A stretch of DNA of 64,000 bases from Amorphophallus konjac (taxonomy: Eukaryota; Streptophyta; Magnoliopsida; Alismatales; Araceae), in NCBI GenBank assembly GCA_022559845.1, contig CM040121.1, forward strand, positions 571,070,140 through 571,134,139. The letters run 5' to 3'. Below are positions 33,501 through 39,984 of this stretch, piece after piece (positions within the stretch are counted from its first letter, which is position 1; each line of letters starts with the position of its first letter). A program made the translations under genes and the position numbers. The notes beneath the pieces are model-generated. The model did not search any database. It was not told the origin of the DNA and saw only the letters and a list, made by a program, of their open reading frames with translations.

Positions 33501-36263
33501 ATATAACTTATTTGTTTGAAATAATTAGTTGATATGCAATAAATAATATCTGTCCATTTACTTGTTTAATCTTTTCATCTTTTTGTTTGTGAGATGTAAT
33601 CATGTTACAAATGTACAGTAATGGTTTATCATGTCGTTATTTCAATATAAAGACTCATTTTCTGCAGGTTGAATAGGTTTATTCAGGTTAGCTAAGTACC
33701 AATAGGATAATTGAGGCTTTACAAGCTTCCTGAGTACAGTTGATCAAGTCTCGCATGATACTTTTGTAGGTGTGGTCTAGGAGAATTACTGGTGTTAGTG
33801 ATGGAATCCTTCAAGGAACAGAAGCTTTTGCACAAGGTGTAGCTTTTGGAGTCTCTGGTGTCATAACAAAACCAGTGGAGAGTACAAGAGAACGCGGTGT
33901 ATTGGGACTTCCCCGTGGGGTTGGACGTGCCATTTTAGGATTCATCGTTCAACCAGTCAGTGGAGCACTGGATTTTGTTTCATTGACGGTTGATGGCATT
34001 GGTGCTAGCTGTGCCAGATGCTTAGACCTTGTAAGTAACAAATCTGCTCCACAAAGGATTAGAAACCCCCGTGCTGTTCATGCCAATGGTTTACTTAAAG
34101 AGTACTCTGAAAGAGAAGCAACTGGACAGGTACATCTTTTTTCACTCAATCCTTTTTTCCTCCTCAAAAAAATAAGAAAAAAAACAAGACCATTTTTGTT
34201 CTTTTCTGGAGAACGTTAAAGGGTGCCTTTAATGAAGTAGGAGCACTATCCACTTTTCAAAACAAGGGCATTCTCCAGATAAATTGTCAAAGTAATTACA
34301 GAAAAATAAAATTGAAGCTGCTTGTCATATGCTGCTGCTTCCAGATGATCCTTTATCTTGCTGAGGCCAGTAGACATCTTGGGTGTACTAATTTATTCAA
34401 AGAGCCTTCAAAGTATGCATGGTCTGACTGCTATGAAGACCACTTCATTCTGCCTTACCAAAGGATTCTACTTGTCACAAACAAGCGTGTCATGTTACTG
34501 CTGGTAGGAAAATATATTTCTCATCTTTCCATAGTTTTCATTTTATCTGCTGCTTCCTTATAAGTTAAATTTGTACATGTTTTTCTTTTTTCAGTGTTTG
34601 GCTCCTGACAAGATGGACAGAAAACCCTGCAAGATAATCTGGGATGCACCGTGGGAAGAGGTCTTCGCTTTGGAGTTGGCAAAAGCAGGCTATCCAAAAC
34701 CCTCTCACCTGATTATCCATCTCAAGAGTTTCAAAAGACATGAAAGTTTTGTACGACTTGTTAAGTGCAGTGTTGAGGAAGAGGATGACCAAGAACCTCA
34801 GGCTGTCAGAATCTGTTTGGTGGTTCGCCAAACATGGAAAGCCCATCAGTTGGACATGAAAAGTGTGACACTGAGGGTCAGTCATGTTTTCAACATCCTT
34901 ATTTTAGTGAAAACCATCGTCTTAATCTAAAAGCAGTTCTAATTTAAATCTGTGATTTGTAGGTCCCTTCGAGGCTGAGATATGTGCAGTTTGCTTGGGA
35001 TGAAACGGATGGGGGGGGCTCTGATATGCGAATTAAACCTGTAATTAGGCCTAGAGAACTTACTTCATCTAGTGGTACCCCTGATGACAGGAGATTTGTG
35101 AAGCACAGTGTAAACTTTCAGAAAATCTGGAGTAGTGAGAGAGATTCAGGTAGTCGGTGCACATTTTGTCCAAAGCAGGTATGCAGTCATATCTCTCAGC
35201 TTCTAGCCTCATCTGTTGTGCAAATACCAAATATGTCTATGGTCTTGTAGGTTGTGGATGACAATATAATCTGCAGCATCTGGAGGCCGGTTTGTCGTGA
35301 TGGGTAATAAACCATTTCTTTGAATTCTAACATGTACATGTTCATATTTCTTTGTACAAAATCCCAATCCACAAGTAGTTTAAAATGTGCCATGTGCTTG
35401 AAAGGTAGTCATAGGATTAGTCAGTTATCATTCGAACCTTGTGCCAAAAGTTGGTTAATCTGCATGCAGGTATGTCCCTGTTGGTGATGTAGCTCGTGTT
35501 GGCGTCCATCCACCAAATGTTGCCGCAGTCTACAGGTGTTCAGATGGAAAATTTGCACATCCTGTGGGTTATGATCTGGTAATTATCAAAACATGTTTGC
35601 ATCTGTTGGTAAGCACTTGCTAGGTTCTCTTAGAATCATGGCATTCCTATCTGAAAGCAAGGTCATCACTGAACGCTGTTTACTATATGGAATTATTATA
35701 AATCAGTGCCAAAATGATGAATTATCGCTTACCTCTCTACTACAATAATAATCAATGCATTTTGAGCAAGTGTAAAACTCTTTCAGTAGAAAAACAGGGA
35801 ACAAAACAGCAGTATCATCCGTCAGAAAGATTATGCTGAGATATTTATAGAGATTTCTTTTGAACGGGTCTTGGTTTTATGGTTTTCACAGGTCTGGAGA
35901 AATTGCATCGAAGATTATGTTACTCCTGTATCAATTTGGAGTCCAAGGCCACCAGAAGGCTTCATTTCTCTAGGATGTGTGGCAGTAGCTGGTTTTGAAG
36001 AGCCTCATCCAGATTCTGTATATTGTGTGAGCACAAACATTGCTGAGGAAGCGCTCTTCGAAGATCAAATAACATGGTCTGCTCCAGATTCATATCCGTG
36101 GGCGTGCTTTATATATCAAGTTCAAAGTGAAGCGCTCCATTTTACTGCAATGCGCCAACCCAAGGAGGAAACCAATTGGAAGCCAATGAGAGTTTCAGAT
36201 CATGAAACGGAGAAACTGCCGGAAGTCCAGGACCAAAAACATCAGAGAGGAATGAAGTGTTGA
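6408..36263 (+). CDS. VPS13-type intermembrane lipid-transfer protein, 3' part of gene (31 exons seen)
   Basis: Plant homologue of VPS13 (Arabidopsis VPS13M1/M2 type), a rod-like bridge that moves lipids between membranes at contact sites. I built the exons from open frames, GT-AG sites and matching phase: 6408-6511, 17411-17700, 17813-17897, 18009-18365, 18454-18815, 18908-19393, 19526-19689, 20101-20262, 20376-20645, 22938-23129, 23857-23899, 24035-24159, 24354-24875, 27663-28436, 28520-28593, 28692-29031, 29122-29220, 29322-29477, 30488-30669, 30814-31335, 31866-32043, 32135-32271, 32623-32749, 33155-33376, 33770-34129, 34345-34503, 34595-34876, 34963-35178, 35251-35303, 35470-35578, 35892-36263 (stop TGA). 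The total is about 7,524 coding bases, roughly the C-terminal 60% of a protein of about 4,200 residues. The start codon and N-terminal chorein region lie upstream. Exons 18454-18815, 18908-19393 and 20101-20262 each need a single-base frame correction, so this is either a damaged allele or a consensus error. Family identity is sure; M1 versus M2 is not resolved. Confidence 0.93.
8685..8705 (+). promoter_or_regulatory. TATA-like box of the LTR
   Basis: The sequence ctataaaaggggg lies downstream of a GC-rich tract and about 1.3 kb into the LTR. The related LTR near 62100 has ctataaaaaccc in the equivalent place. A U3 promoter is the likely role, inferred from position and conservation only. Confidence 0.4.
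9100..9660 (+). repeat. Degenerate tandem repeat within LTR
   Basis: Alternating half-units of about 25-35 bases, such as 'aaaattgcagaaatac' and 'gaaaaacccttgaaaggg', are repeated through this stretch. Long reading frames over it on both strands arise from the repeat and are not genes. Similar but non-tandem phrases (attgcagaaataccctgc) occur in the related LTR near 62400. Confidence 0.7.
9941..10210 (+). repeat. 58 bp tandem repeat within LTR, about five copies
   Basis: A 58 bp unit containing 'ctccgaaaagtcaagaaatg' and 'gaagtcaagaagtg' repeats about five times with point changes. It has no spacer structure. It is a minisatellite inside the LTR, next to the older array at 9100-9660. Confidence 0.75.
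10983..11585. other. Intron sequence, no feature recognised
   Basis: AT-rich intron sequence between the probable solo LTR and the antisense LINE fragment. I see no coding pattern or repeat in it. Confidence 0.4.
11586..12645 (-). mobile_element. LINE fragment, RT end to zf-RVT, antisense
   Basis: Read on the - strand this carries the end of a LINE ORF2. First comes a linker, VIRKLDKIRRELCG and EEQSGVKNLEIMNLALIGN (12642-12319), the usual 'K.LDKIRR..LW ... GGLGV.NLE.MN.ALLGKW' block of plant LINEs. Next come the zf-RVT residues EDEDADHLTLRCSL and HAVCWHIWK (12012-11773). Frames are broken. Its upstream part is missing: the sense LINE starting near 12646 appears to interrupt it. Confidence 0.7.
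12651..14510 (+). pseudogene. LINE ORF1 protein, broken
   Basis: The frame from 12651 has a CX2CX4HX4C zinc knuckle at residues 66-79 (CFRCHRRGHSLRFC). Beyond a frame break, 13077-13388 gives DDSGHWEVRQITRTNFLAI and LGRGTFPSP...YLKGLLLIFHDKG, matching the ORF1 core of the other copies in this window. The later part is proline- and glycine-rich with stops. The family role is RNA binding in the LINE particle; this copy is dead. Confidence 0.75.
14616..15547 (+). pseudogene. LINE ORF2, endonuclease part only, broken
   Basis: The ATG at 14616 opens MCIVTWNVRGVCGPEKRR, then KIDILYIQESKLEG, the N-terminal signature of a LINE APE endonuclease. Further motifs are DFSGVYGPQGREENKAL (about 14940), LFTWSNLRADRFVQS (about 15170) and the SDHKP-type motif (about 15290), split among frames. 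It ends before the reverse transcriptase. Confidence 0.75.
15631..16200. other. GC-rich intron segment of unknown origin
   Basis: About 570 bases, GC-rich up to about 16100, between the truncated LINE and the small LINE tail. It has reading frames on both strands of up to about 100 codons, but I recognise no domain and see no splice-site support. It may be transposon-derived. Confidence 0.3.
16219..16296 (+). mobile_element. 78 bp 5'-truncated LINE tail
   Basis: Only the last part of a LINE 3' UTR remains, with the hairpin GGTGGTTCAACCCACC (16263-16278) and a short A-tail. It is flanked by a target-site duplication, atgcttattctggaat (about 16203-16218) and atgcttattttggaat (about 16297-16312), with one difference. 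It is therefore a separate insertion and not the tail of the LINE at 12646-15630. Confidence 0.7.
16313..17410. other. Intron sequence, no feature recognised
   Basis: AT-rich sequence with a short purine-rich stretch near 16700-16760 and a few long A/T runs. I see no gene or clear transposon end. It runs up to the splice acceptor at 17401-17410. Confidence 0.4.
18625..18660 (+). other. Frameshift 1 in VPS13 exon
   Basis: The exon begins in the frame set by its acceptor (18455 on) and would stop at a TAA after KDLDC (about 18674). The conserved continuation ASFRLIWWNQG and SIWRPVVPHG is in the frame one base back and meets the next exon in phase. A one-base loss explains both. Confidence 0.8.
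19195..19205 (+). other. Frameshift 2 in VPS13 exon
   Basis: The frame through GSTFPEESIWNSS must shift back by one base to give LFSIWSVDNEACTFFARKGL and KRPPKRFALRLADP, the conserved continuation. That second frame meets the donor at 19394 in the right phase. Confidence 0.8.
20155..20162 (+). other. Frameshift 3 in VPS13 exon
   Basis: RYEYDLRAPGAISQLRITTT runs into TGA, whereas a one-base loss within the 'acaagga' stretch restores DLNLIISVSNTNMIIQAYSS, the conserved VPS13 sequence. The corrected frame meets the donor at 20263. Confidence 0.8.
20646..22937. other. 2.3 kb VPS13 intron with a decayed LINE piece
   Basis: The flanking exons are both in phase 0. The middle (about 21640-22060) has an antisense zf-RVT-like pattern. 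The rest is AT-rich, with a short pyrimidine-poor stretch near 21330-21500 that looks repetitive but that I cannot name. Confidence 0.5.
21640..22060 (-). mobile_element. Possible LINE zf-RVT fragment, antisense
   Basis: On the - strand one frame gives CSSCGMSDSIDRLFLERG followed by SAMWKILHW, resembling the C..C....I.HLFLEC...W zinc-binding end of plant LINE ORF2. The pattern is short and frames are broken, so support is weak. Confidence 0.35.
22938..24159 (+). other. VPS13 exons encoding a C2-like segment
   Basis: Exons 22938-23129, 23857-23899 and 24035-24159 encode GQYVASVRIFPSVPNELS, then LALVVWNETFFFKVEHADGY, then VEFTVIDMRTDEPVGVFSAP. The pattern 'WNE.F.F.V......V.D....D..VG' is that of a C2 domain. 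Plant VPS13M proteins carry such a domain here; in general C2 domains bind membranes, often with calcium. Junction phases agree, including the one-base split of GAT across 23899/24035. Confidence 0.75.
25275..25615. repeat. Degenerate tandem repeat, unit about 50-80 bp
   Basis: The phrase cactatatgtgcaacactc recurs about six times with changes. It is separated by C-rich stretches with 'taatcaagtccc'. Unit length varies. It is a minisatellite inside a VPS13 intron. Confidence 0.7.
26040..26330 (+). mobile_element. LINE RT fragment
   Basis: The + strand gives RQALVLLIEEVTGLKVNLRK, then LLGCGLY and FLITLWG, matching the 'LL..EE.TGLKVN..KS...LGC..G.FPI.YLGLPL' block at the end of plant LINE RTs. 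It is short and frame-broken. Confidence 0.6.
26345..26710 (-). mobile_element. LINE zf-RVT fragment, antisense
   Basis: On the - strand from about 26700, ITCSPFCAAINETTNHLFVR then CGIISVIW, then VRWWKPKDQLNLPDGWEQ. This is the zf-RVT end of a LINE ORF2 (C..C....E..NHLF..C....W). It lies in the opposite orientation to the fragments on both sides. Confidence 0.6.
26930..27200 (+). mobile_element. LINE RT-to-zf-RVT linker fragment
   Basis: The + strand, with two stops ignored, gives FAWKGINRSKKGMLLPSGDW and ALSSAILNKWFW, matching the 'F.W.G....K...V.W..VC.PK..GGLG..N...N.ALL.KWLW' linker of plant LINEs. It is a small relic. Confidence 0.55.
29478..30487. other. VPS13 intron, no feature recognised
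   Basis: A 1.0 kb AT-rich intron with A-rich runs near 29780. I see no coding pattern. Its ends are a GT donor (29478) and the acceptor atttcag (ends 30487). Confidence 0.6.
30488..32749 (+). other. VPS13 exons, pre-C-terminal region
   Basis: Five exons (30488-30669, 30814-31335, 31866-32043, 32135-32271 and 32623-32749), all open and phase-matched. Landmarks are YEEGSRFLIVLRPGSAHGPI, SLVDHRPRELLYLYLEKVFI, FKLIIGQLQLDNQLPLTAMP and APTQRPRGVLGMWSPILSAV. The 'LIIG.LQ.DNQLP....PVLL' sequence is conserved across VPS13 proteins before the C-terminal domain. Confidence 0.9.
33155..34129 (+). other. VPS13 exons encoding the VPS13_C / ATG2_C-like region
   Basis: Exons 33155-33376 and 33770-34129. 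The first gives FMRKSFIVPAIMNRIKRDLI and LSVDVLGMTKSTFASLSKGF. The second gives GILQGTEAFAQGVAFGVSG, KPVESTRERGVLG and LPRGVGRAILGFIVQPVSGA. In known VPS13 and ATG2 proteins the helices of this region contact membrane or lipid droplets. A short (CT) run lies just after the donor at 33377. Confidence 0.9.
34345..34876 (+). other. VPS13 exons encoding a PH-like segment
   Basis: Exons 34345-34503 and 34595-34876 encode YEDHFILPYQRILLVTNKRV, then KIIWDAPWEEVFALELAKAG and PSHLIIHLKSFKRHESFVRL. The pattern of strands ending in an amphipathic helix fits the C-terminal PH-like domain of VPS13, which in known members helps membrane attachment. It is open throughout. Confidence 0.8.
34963..36263 (+). 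CDS. VPS13 last exons with C-terminal W-repeat pair and stop
   Basis: Exons 34963-35178, 35251-35303, 35470-35578 and 35892-36263 belong to the VPS13-type gene. They give CSIWRPVCRDGYVPVGDVAR and SIWSPRPPEGFISLGCVAVA, the same W.P..P.GF..LG repeat as in the VAB-like region. The protein ends ...QHQRGMKC-type residues (KHQRGMKC) before TGA at 36261-36263. All junctions keep phase. A C-terminal pair of such repeats is a feature of plant VPS13M proteins. Confidence 0.9.
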
Positions 36264-36477
36264 AAAACAAGAACCACTGACATGTACATATTGGTGATTT
36301 TTTGTTGACCTCCATTGCCAATCAAGATGGTCTTCCACGGCAATTTTACAGCCAACTTGCATTTTTTAGCATTTTCTGAGAGAGCAAGTAAGAGAAGCAA
36401 TTCAGCAAGCAAACTACAGCGATGTAGTGATGAACGTCAGTGTAAATACATTCTACCACAGTCAATTATTGCTTCCT

Positions 36478-36571
36478 CATTATGCGGTAAAGAAGTTTTG
36501 TTTACAAAGTAAATAAGTTCCATTCATTATGCGGTAAAGAAGTTTTGTTAACAAAGTAAAGAAGTTCCATT
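36478..36571. repeat. 47 bp tandem duplication
   Basis: Two copies of a 47 bp unit starting cattatgcggtaaagaag, with few differences, about 215 bases past the VPS13 stop. Confidence 0.85.
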
Positions 36572-36801
36572 TAAATATTTGGAAATGATGCCTCTTTTGA
36601 TGATTTCTTCACAGATCCATCTTATTCCCAAGTAAGTTGCATACCTGTTTTTTCGTCGAAGTTGTTAAGTTTGGAATGTGCACTATGTATTTGCTCTAAC
36701 GGTTATGAATTTGTGGGTCTTCTTGAAGAAACGGGTACTTGGGGTTTTGTATCCTCAGCCCAAGTTTCTGATACTTCAGCATGGCGACTGCATTTTGTTG
36801 T

Positions 36802-36919
36802 GTGCGAATCTTTTCTCCTGGTCGCCATGCTGGAATACACACGATTTGGCCATTTGTTCTGTGCGAATCTTTTCTCCTGGTCGCCATGCTGGAATACACA
36901 CGATTTGGCCATAAGTAGA
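36802..36919. repeat. 59 bp tandem duplication
   Basis: Two nearly identical copies of a 59 bp unit starting gtgcgaatcttttctcctgg and containing ggaatacacacgatttggcc. Reading frames across it are artefacts of the repeat. Confidence 0.85.
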
Positions 36920-37334
36920 AGCAGAAGAGCACAGGAGTCATTTGACCTCATTGGCGATTTTAGGCCTTGCAATAAGCAATTAATTCGATGTCCAGAGCCC
37001 CAAGAATTTCATCCGTACACTGCTCGCAGTTCATCTTGCTAATTGCCGAGGAAAGTTTTCCTCCAGTAAAACTCGTTTACCTTCTTCGCCAGCCATAAAA
37101 CCACTCTCTCCCGGCCCTCTCCGTGTTTCTCTGCCAGCACAAAGACCTTTGGGTTTGCTTTTTGAAAGTGTCATCTTGGTCCGTCGAAGACGTGGAGGTA
37201 AAAAAAACGGTTTCAGTAATGCGATGGTGTTTATTTCCTGTTGTAAATCATCCACATGTTTTGGGAGGTGGGTATATCGACCACATGTTGCACTGTTGTT
37301 GACAATAAACCATAAAAAGTAAGTATGTAATGCA

Positions 37335-39050
37335 AGAGTAATGCTTGTTGCACCCTCGGGGTGTAATTACATCACCGGATTGCACCCTCGGGGTGTAATT
37401 ACATCACCAGAGATGCACCGAGTGTTTTTTTTTTTTTGAAAACTCTGAGGTGGGATCCAACCTCCTCTGCAAGCAAATTTTTACATCAAACGACTCAAAA
37501 ACTCAAAATTGAGCTGTGTTAACAATAACTTTTCAGGGTTTTTTTATAAAAATCATTGTTAGACGTGTATTAACAAAAAAAAATACTCTTAAAAATATAT
37601 TAGCAAGTATATTACTCTGTCAAGTTTAATTGTGCAAAAAATAGCATCCCAGTTAACTTATGTCGACGAAAAGATTAATATTTCATAAAGATGTTATTCC
37701 AGATCATTAGATATAAAATGACTAAAATACATTGCGGGGGAGAGAGAGAGGGGGCGGTGGGGGCGCTAGGGGAGGGGGGCGTTTCACGGGTGATTTTCGC
37801 AAGGGCACAGTTGCAAGCCGATGTAGGTGGCGACGACGGGTTGGAGGTGAGGTGGTGAGGATGACGCTGACAGGGACGGGGTTGGAGGCACTCGCAGGGT
37901 GGATTTGGTATAATTTCGGCAGCAGCGACTGTGAGGGGACTCCCTGTGGCTGTAGTTGCGACGGAGGGGGAAGAGAAGAGAAGGTGGCGACGACAGCAGG
38001 GGGAGGGAGGGGGTTCCGACGGGGCAACACAAGGGGCGGAGGGGGCCACAGGGTGGGGGGTTTACTCCGGCAGGGAGGGGGGCTCAATGTGGGGGATGGG
38101 AAGGCCTTACTCCGGTGGGGAGGGGGCCAAGGTGGGGGGGGGGGGGCTACTCCGGAGGGAGGGGGGCGTGCAGGGTGGGTAGGGGGCTTACTCCGACGGA
38201 GAAGGGGTGCAGCGGCAAGGTGGGGTGGGGGAGGGGGATTTTCTCCAGTAGGGAGGGGGGTTCAGTGTGGGGGGTGGGGGGACTTACTCCGACGGGCAGG
38301 GGGGCAAGGTGTGGGGGGGGGGGGGGGCTCCTGCAACGGAGAGGGGGGAGCACAGAGTGGGTGGGGGGCTTACTCCGACGGGGAGGGTGGGTTGCAGCGG
38401 CAAAGTGGGGTGGGGGAGGGGACTTTACTCCGACAGAGAGGGTGGCTCAGTGTGGGAGGGGGGGGGGCTACTCCGGAGGGGAGGGGGTGCGCAGGGTCGG
38501 TGGGGGGCTTTCTCCGATCGGGAGGGTGGGTTGCAACGACAAGGTGACGTAGGGGAGGGGGCTTTACTGCGACGGAGAGGGGGGTGCACGTTGGGGTGAG
38601 CGGTGAGGGGGCATACTCCGACGGGGAGAGGGTTTCCGAGATTATTACAAGATATTTTTATTTTATTTTATTTTAACTAGAGATATGTTGATCTTTTCTC
38701 ATGTCTAGTTAAAATTAATCATAGTTAAATTTTTAAAAATAAATAATTACGACGACGACATTTATACATAATTAGAATTTACAGAGTGAAATGACTGTTA
38801 ATATATTTCAAATGTGATTGTTTTACAAATTTGTATCTGACAACGATTTTCATACAAAAAATCTAACTTTTTAATATTCACATGATTCTTTTTTTTTTGA
38901 ATTTTTTTGGACATGTGGACGAAGATATGCCACGCACGCCAAATTAGAGGGGGTAGGATCCACCGCTCGATATTTTAAAAAAGAAAAAAGAAAAGCTTGG
39001 TGCACACTTCGGCAGTGTAATTCACCCGGGGGTGCAACAAGCATCACTCT
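37335..39050. mobile_element. Terminal-inverted-repeat element with G-rich core
   Basis: The left end agagtaatgcttgttgcacc and the right end (ggtgcaacaagcatcactct on the + strand) are inverted repeats of about 20 bases with one difference; similarity extends further inwards. A 7 bp duplication, taatgca, flanks it (37328-37334 and 39051-39057). The 1,716 bp inside hold a direct repeat next to the left end (tgcaccctcggggtgtaatt twice) and a G-rich minisatellite, but no transposase. It is a non-autonomous DNA transposon; 7 bp fits no major superfamily cleanly (hAT makes 8, Mutator 9). Confidence 0.7.
37735..38640. repeat. G-rich minisatellite
   Basis: About 900 bases of degenerate units of roughly 50-60 bp, each containing 'cttactccgacgggg' and long G runs (up to 13). 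On the G-rich (+) strand many runs of four or more G could form quadruplexes. The long open frames over it are low-complexity Gly/Arg or Pro reading and not genes. Confidence 0.75.
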
Positions 39051-39057
39051 TAATGCA

Positions 39058-39318
39058 AATGCACAACCAGAGGCAAGGTCATCGGTTGACACTAGGCAAG
39101 GTCATTGGTTGACACTAAATTGAACTTCGGCGTCAGTGCCAAAGTCTTTTATGACAAATGCAGAACCAAAGGCAAGGCCCTTGGTTGACATACTCCACAC
39201 CCTGACTGCAAAAACTAATAGAACGAAATGACCAGCACCACGGTAGTAACGGAGTAACTAATGTTGATTTCCTCCCACTAATCAAAAGCACCTTGTGTTG
39301 TCCTCTCATAGGAAAGCT
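39058..39318. other. Short intergenic stretch with a small direct repeat
   Basis: The phrase aggcaaggtcatcggttgac recurs nearby as aggcaaggtcattggttgac and again near 39170 as ggcaaggcccttggttgaca. Nothing coding is seen. Confidence 0.4.
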
Positions 39319-39714
39319 GCTGATCAACTTACCCTGGTGAATAAAACCGGAATCGAAGATGATGCCATATATATAGCAACATTATGTAATGGTAACAAAC
39401 TACTGAACATCTCCAAAAGATGGAAGCCCAAAATCCTCATCCTCATCTTTGCTGATCAACTTACCCTGGTGAATAAAACCGGAATCGAAGATGATGCCAT
39501 ATATATAGCAACATTATGTAATGGTAACAAACTACTGAACATCTCCAAAAGATGGAAGCCCAAAATCCTCATCCTCATCTTTGCTGATCAACTTACCCTG
39601 GTGAATAAAACCGGAATCGAAGATGATGCCATATATATAGCAACATTATGTAATGGAAACAAACTACTGAACATCTCTAAAAGATGGAGGCCCAAAATCC
39701 TCATCCTCATCTTT
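39319..39714 (+). repeat. 132 bp tandem triplication, in-frame
   Basis: Three copies of a 132 bp unit (starts 39319, 39451 and 39583), almost identical, so recent. Because 132 is a multiple of three, one frame stays open through all copies, giving a 44-residue repeat (DQLTLVNKTGIEDDAIYIAT..., NKLLNISKRW...). An open frame runs from 39295 to 39861. I recognise no domain and cannot tell whether it is expressed. Confidence 0.85.
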
Positions 39715-39984
39715 CTAATATGCTTCTACTCTGGTTCTTTGAAAAAAAATTCTGCATCTTCTTTGTACAAGTGCATAACGATCCCCATGTTGATGTCTAT
39801 ATCCAGTCCACATTGCCTTAAAATGCATGTCCATCAGCCAATATTCAACATATGTAGTTAACTGTGAGGTTCAGACAAGGCAACCAAGCGGCCGAGGCAG
39901 CGCATTCACCTCCATGCCCCAAAGAAATGTTTAGCGAGAAAGCAAACAATACACCACGGGCAGCGCAGAAAGAACAACCTAAGG

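Larger units (their letters stand above)
36264..37327 (+). other. 3' flank of VPS13 gene with two short tandem duplications
   Basis: Probable 3' UTR and flank. A 47 bp unit is present twice (36478 to about 36571; starts cattatgcggtaaagaag) and a 59 bp unit twice (36802 to about 36919; starts gtgcgaatcttttctcctgg). I cannot place the poly(A) site. No gene is seen up to the element at 37335. Confidence 0.5.

Noticed and set aside
37732..38547. 271-codon open frame, Gly/Arg-rich
   Set aside because: It lies wholly in the G-rich minisatellite; several other frames are open too, and the composition is just the repeat translated.
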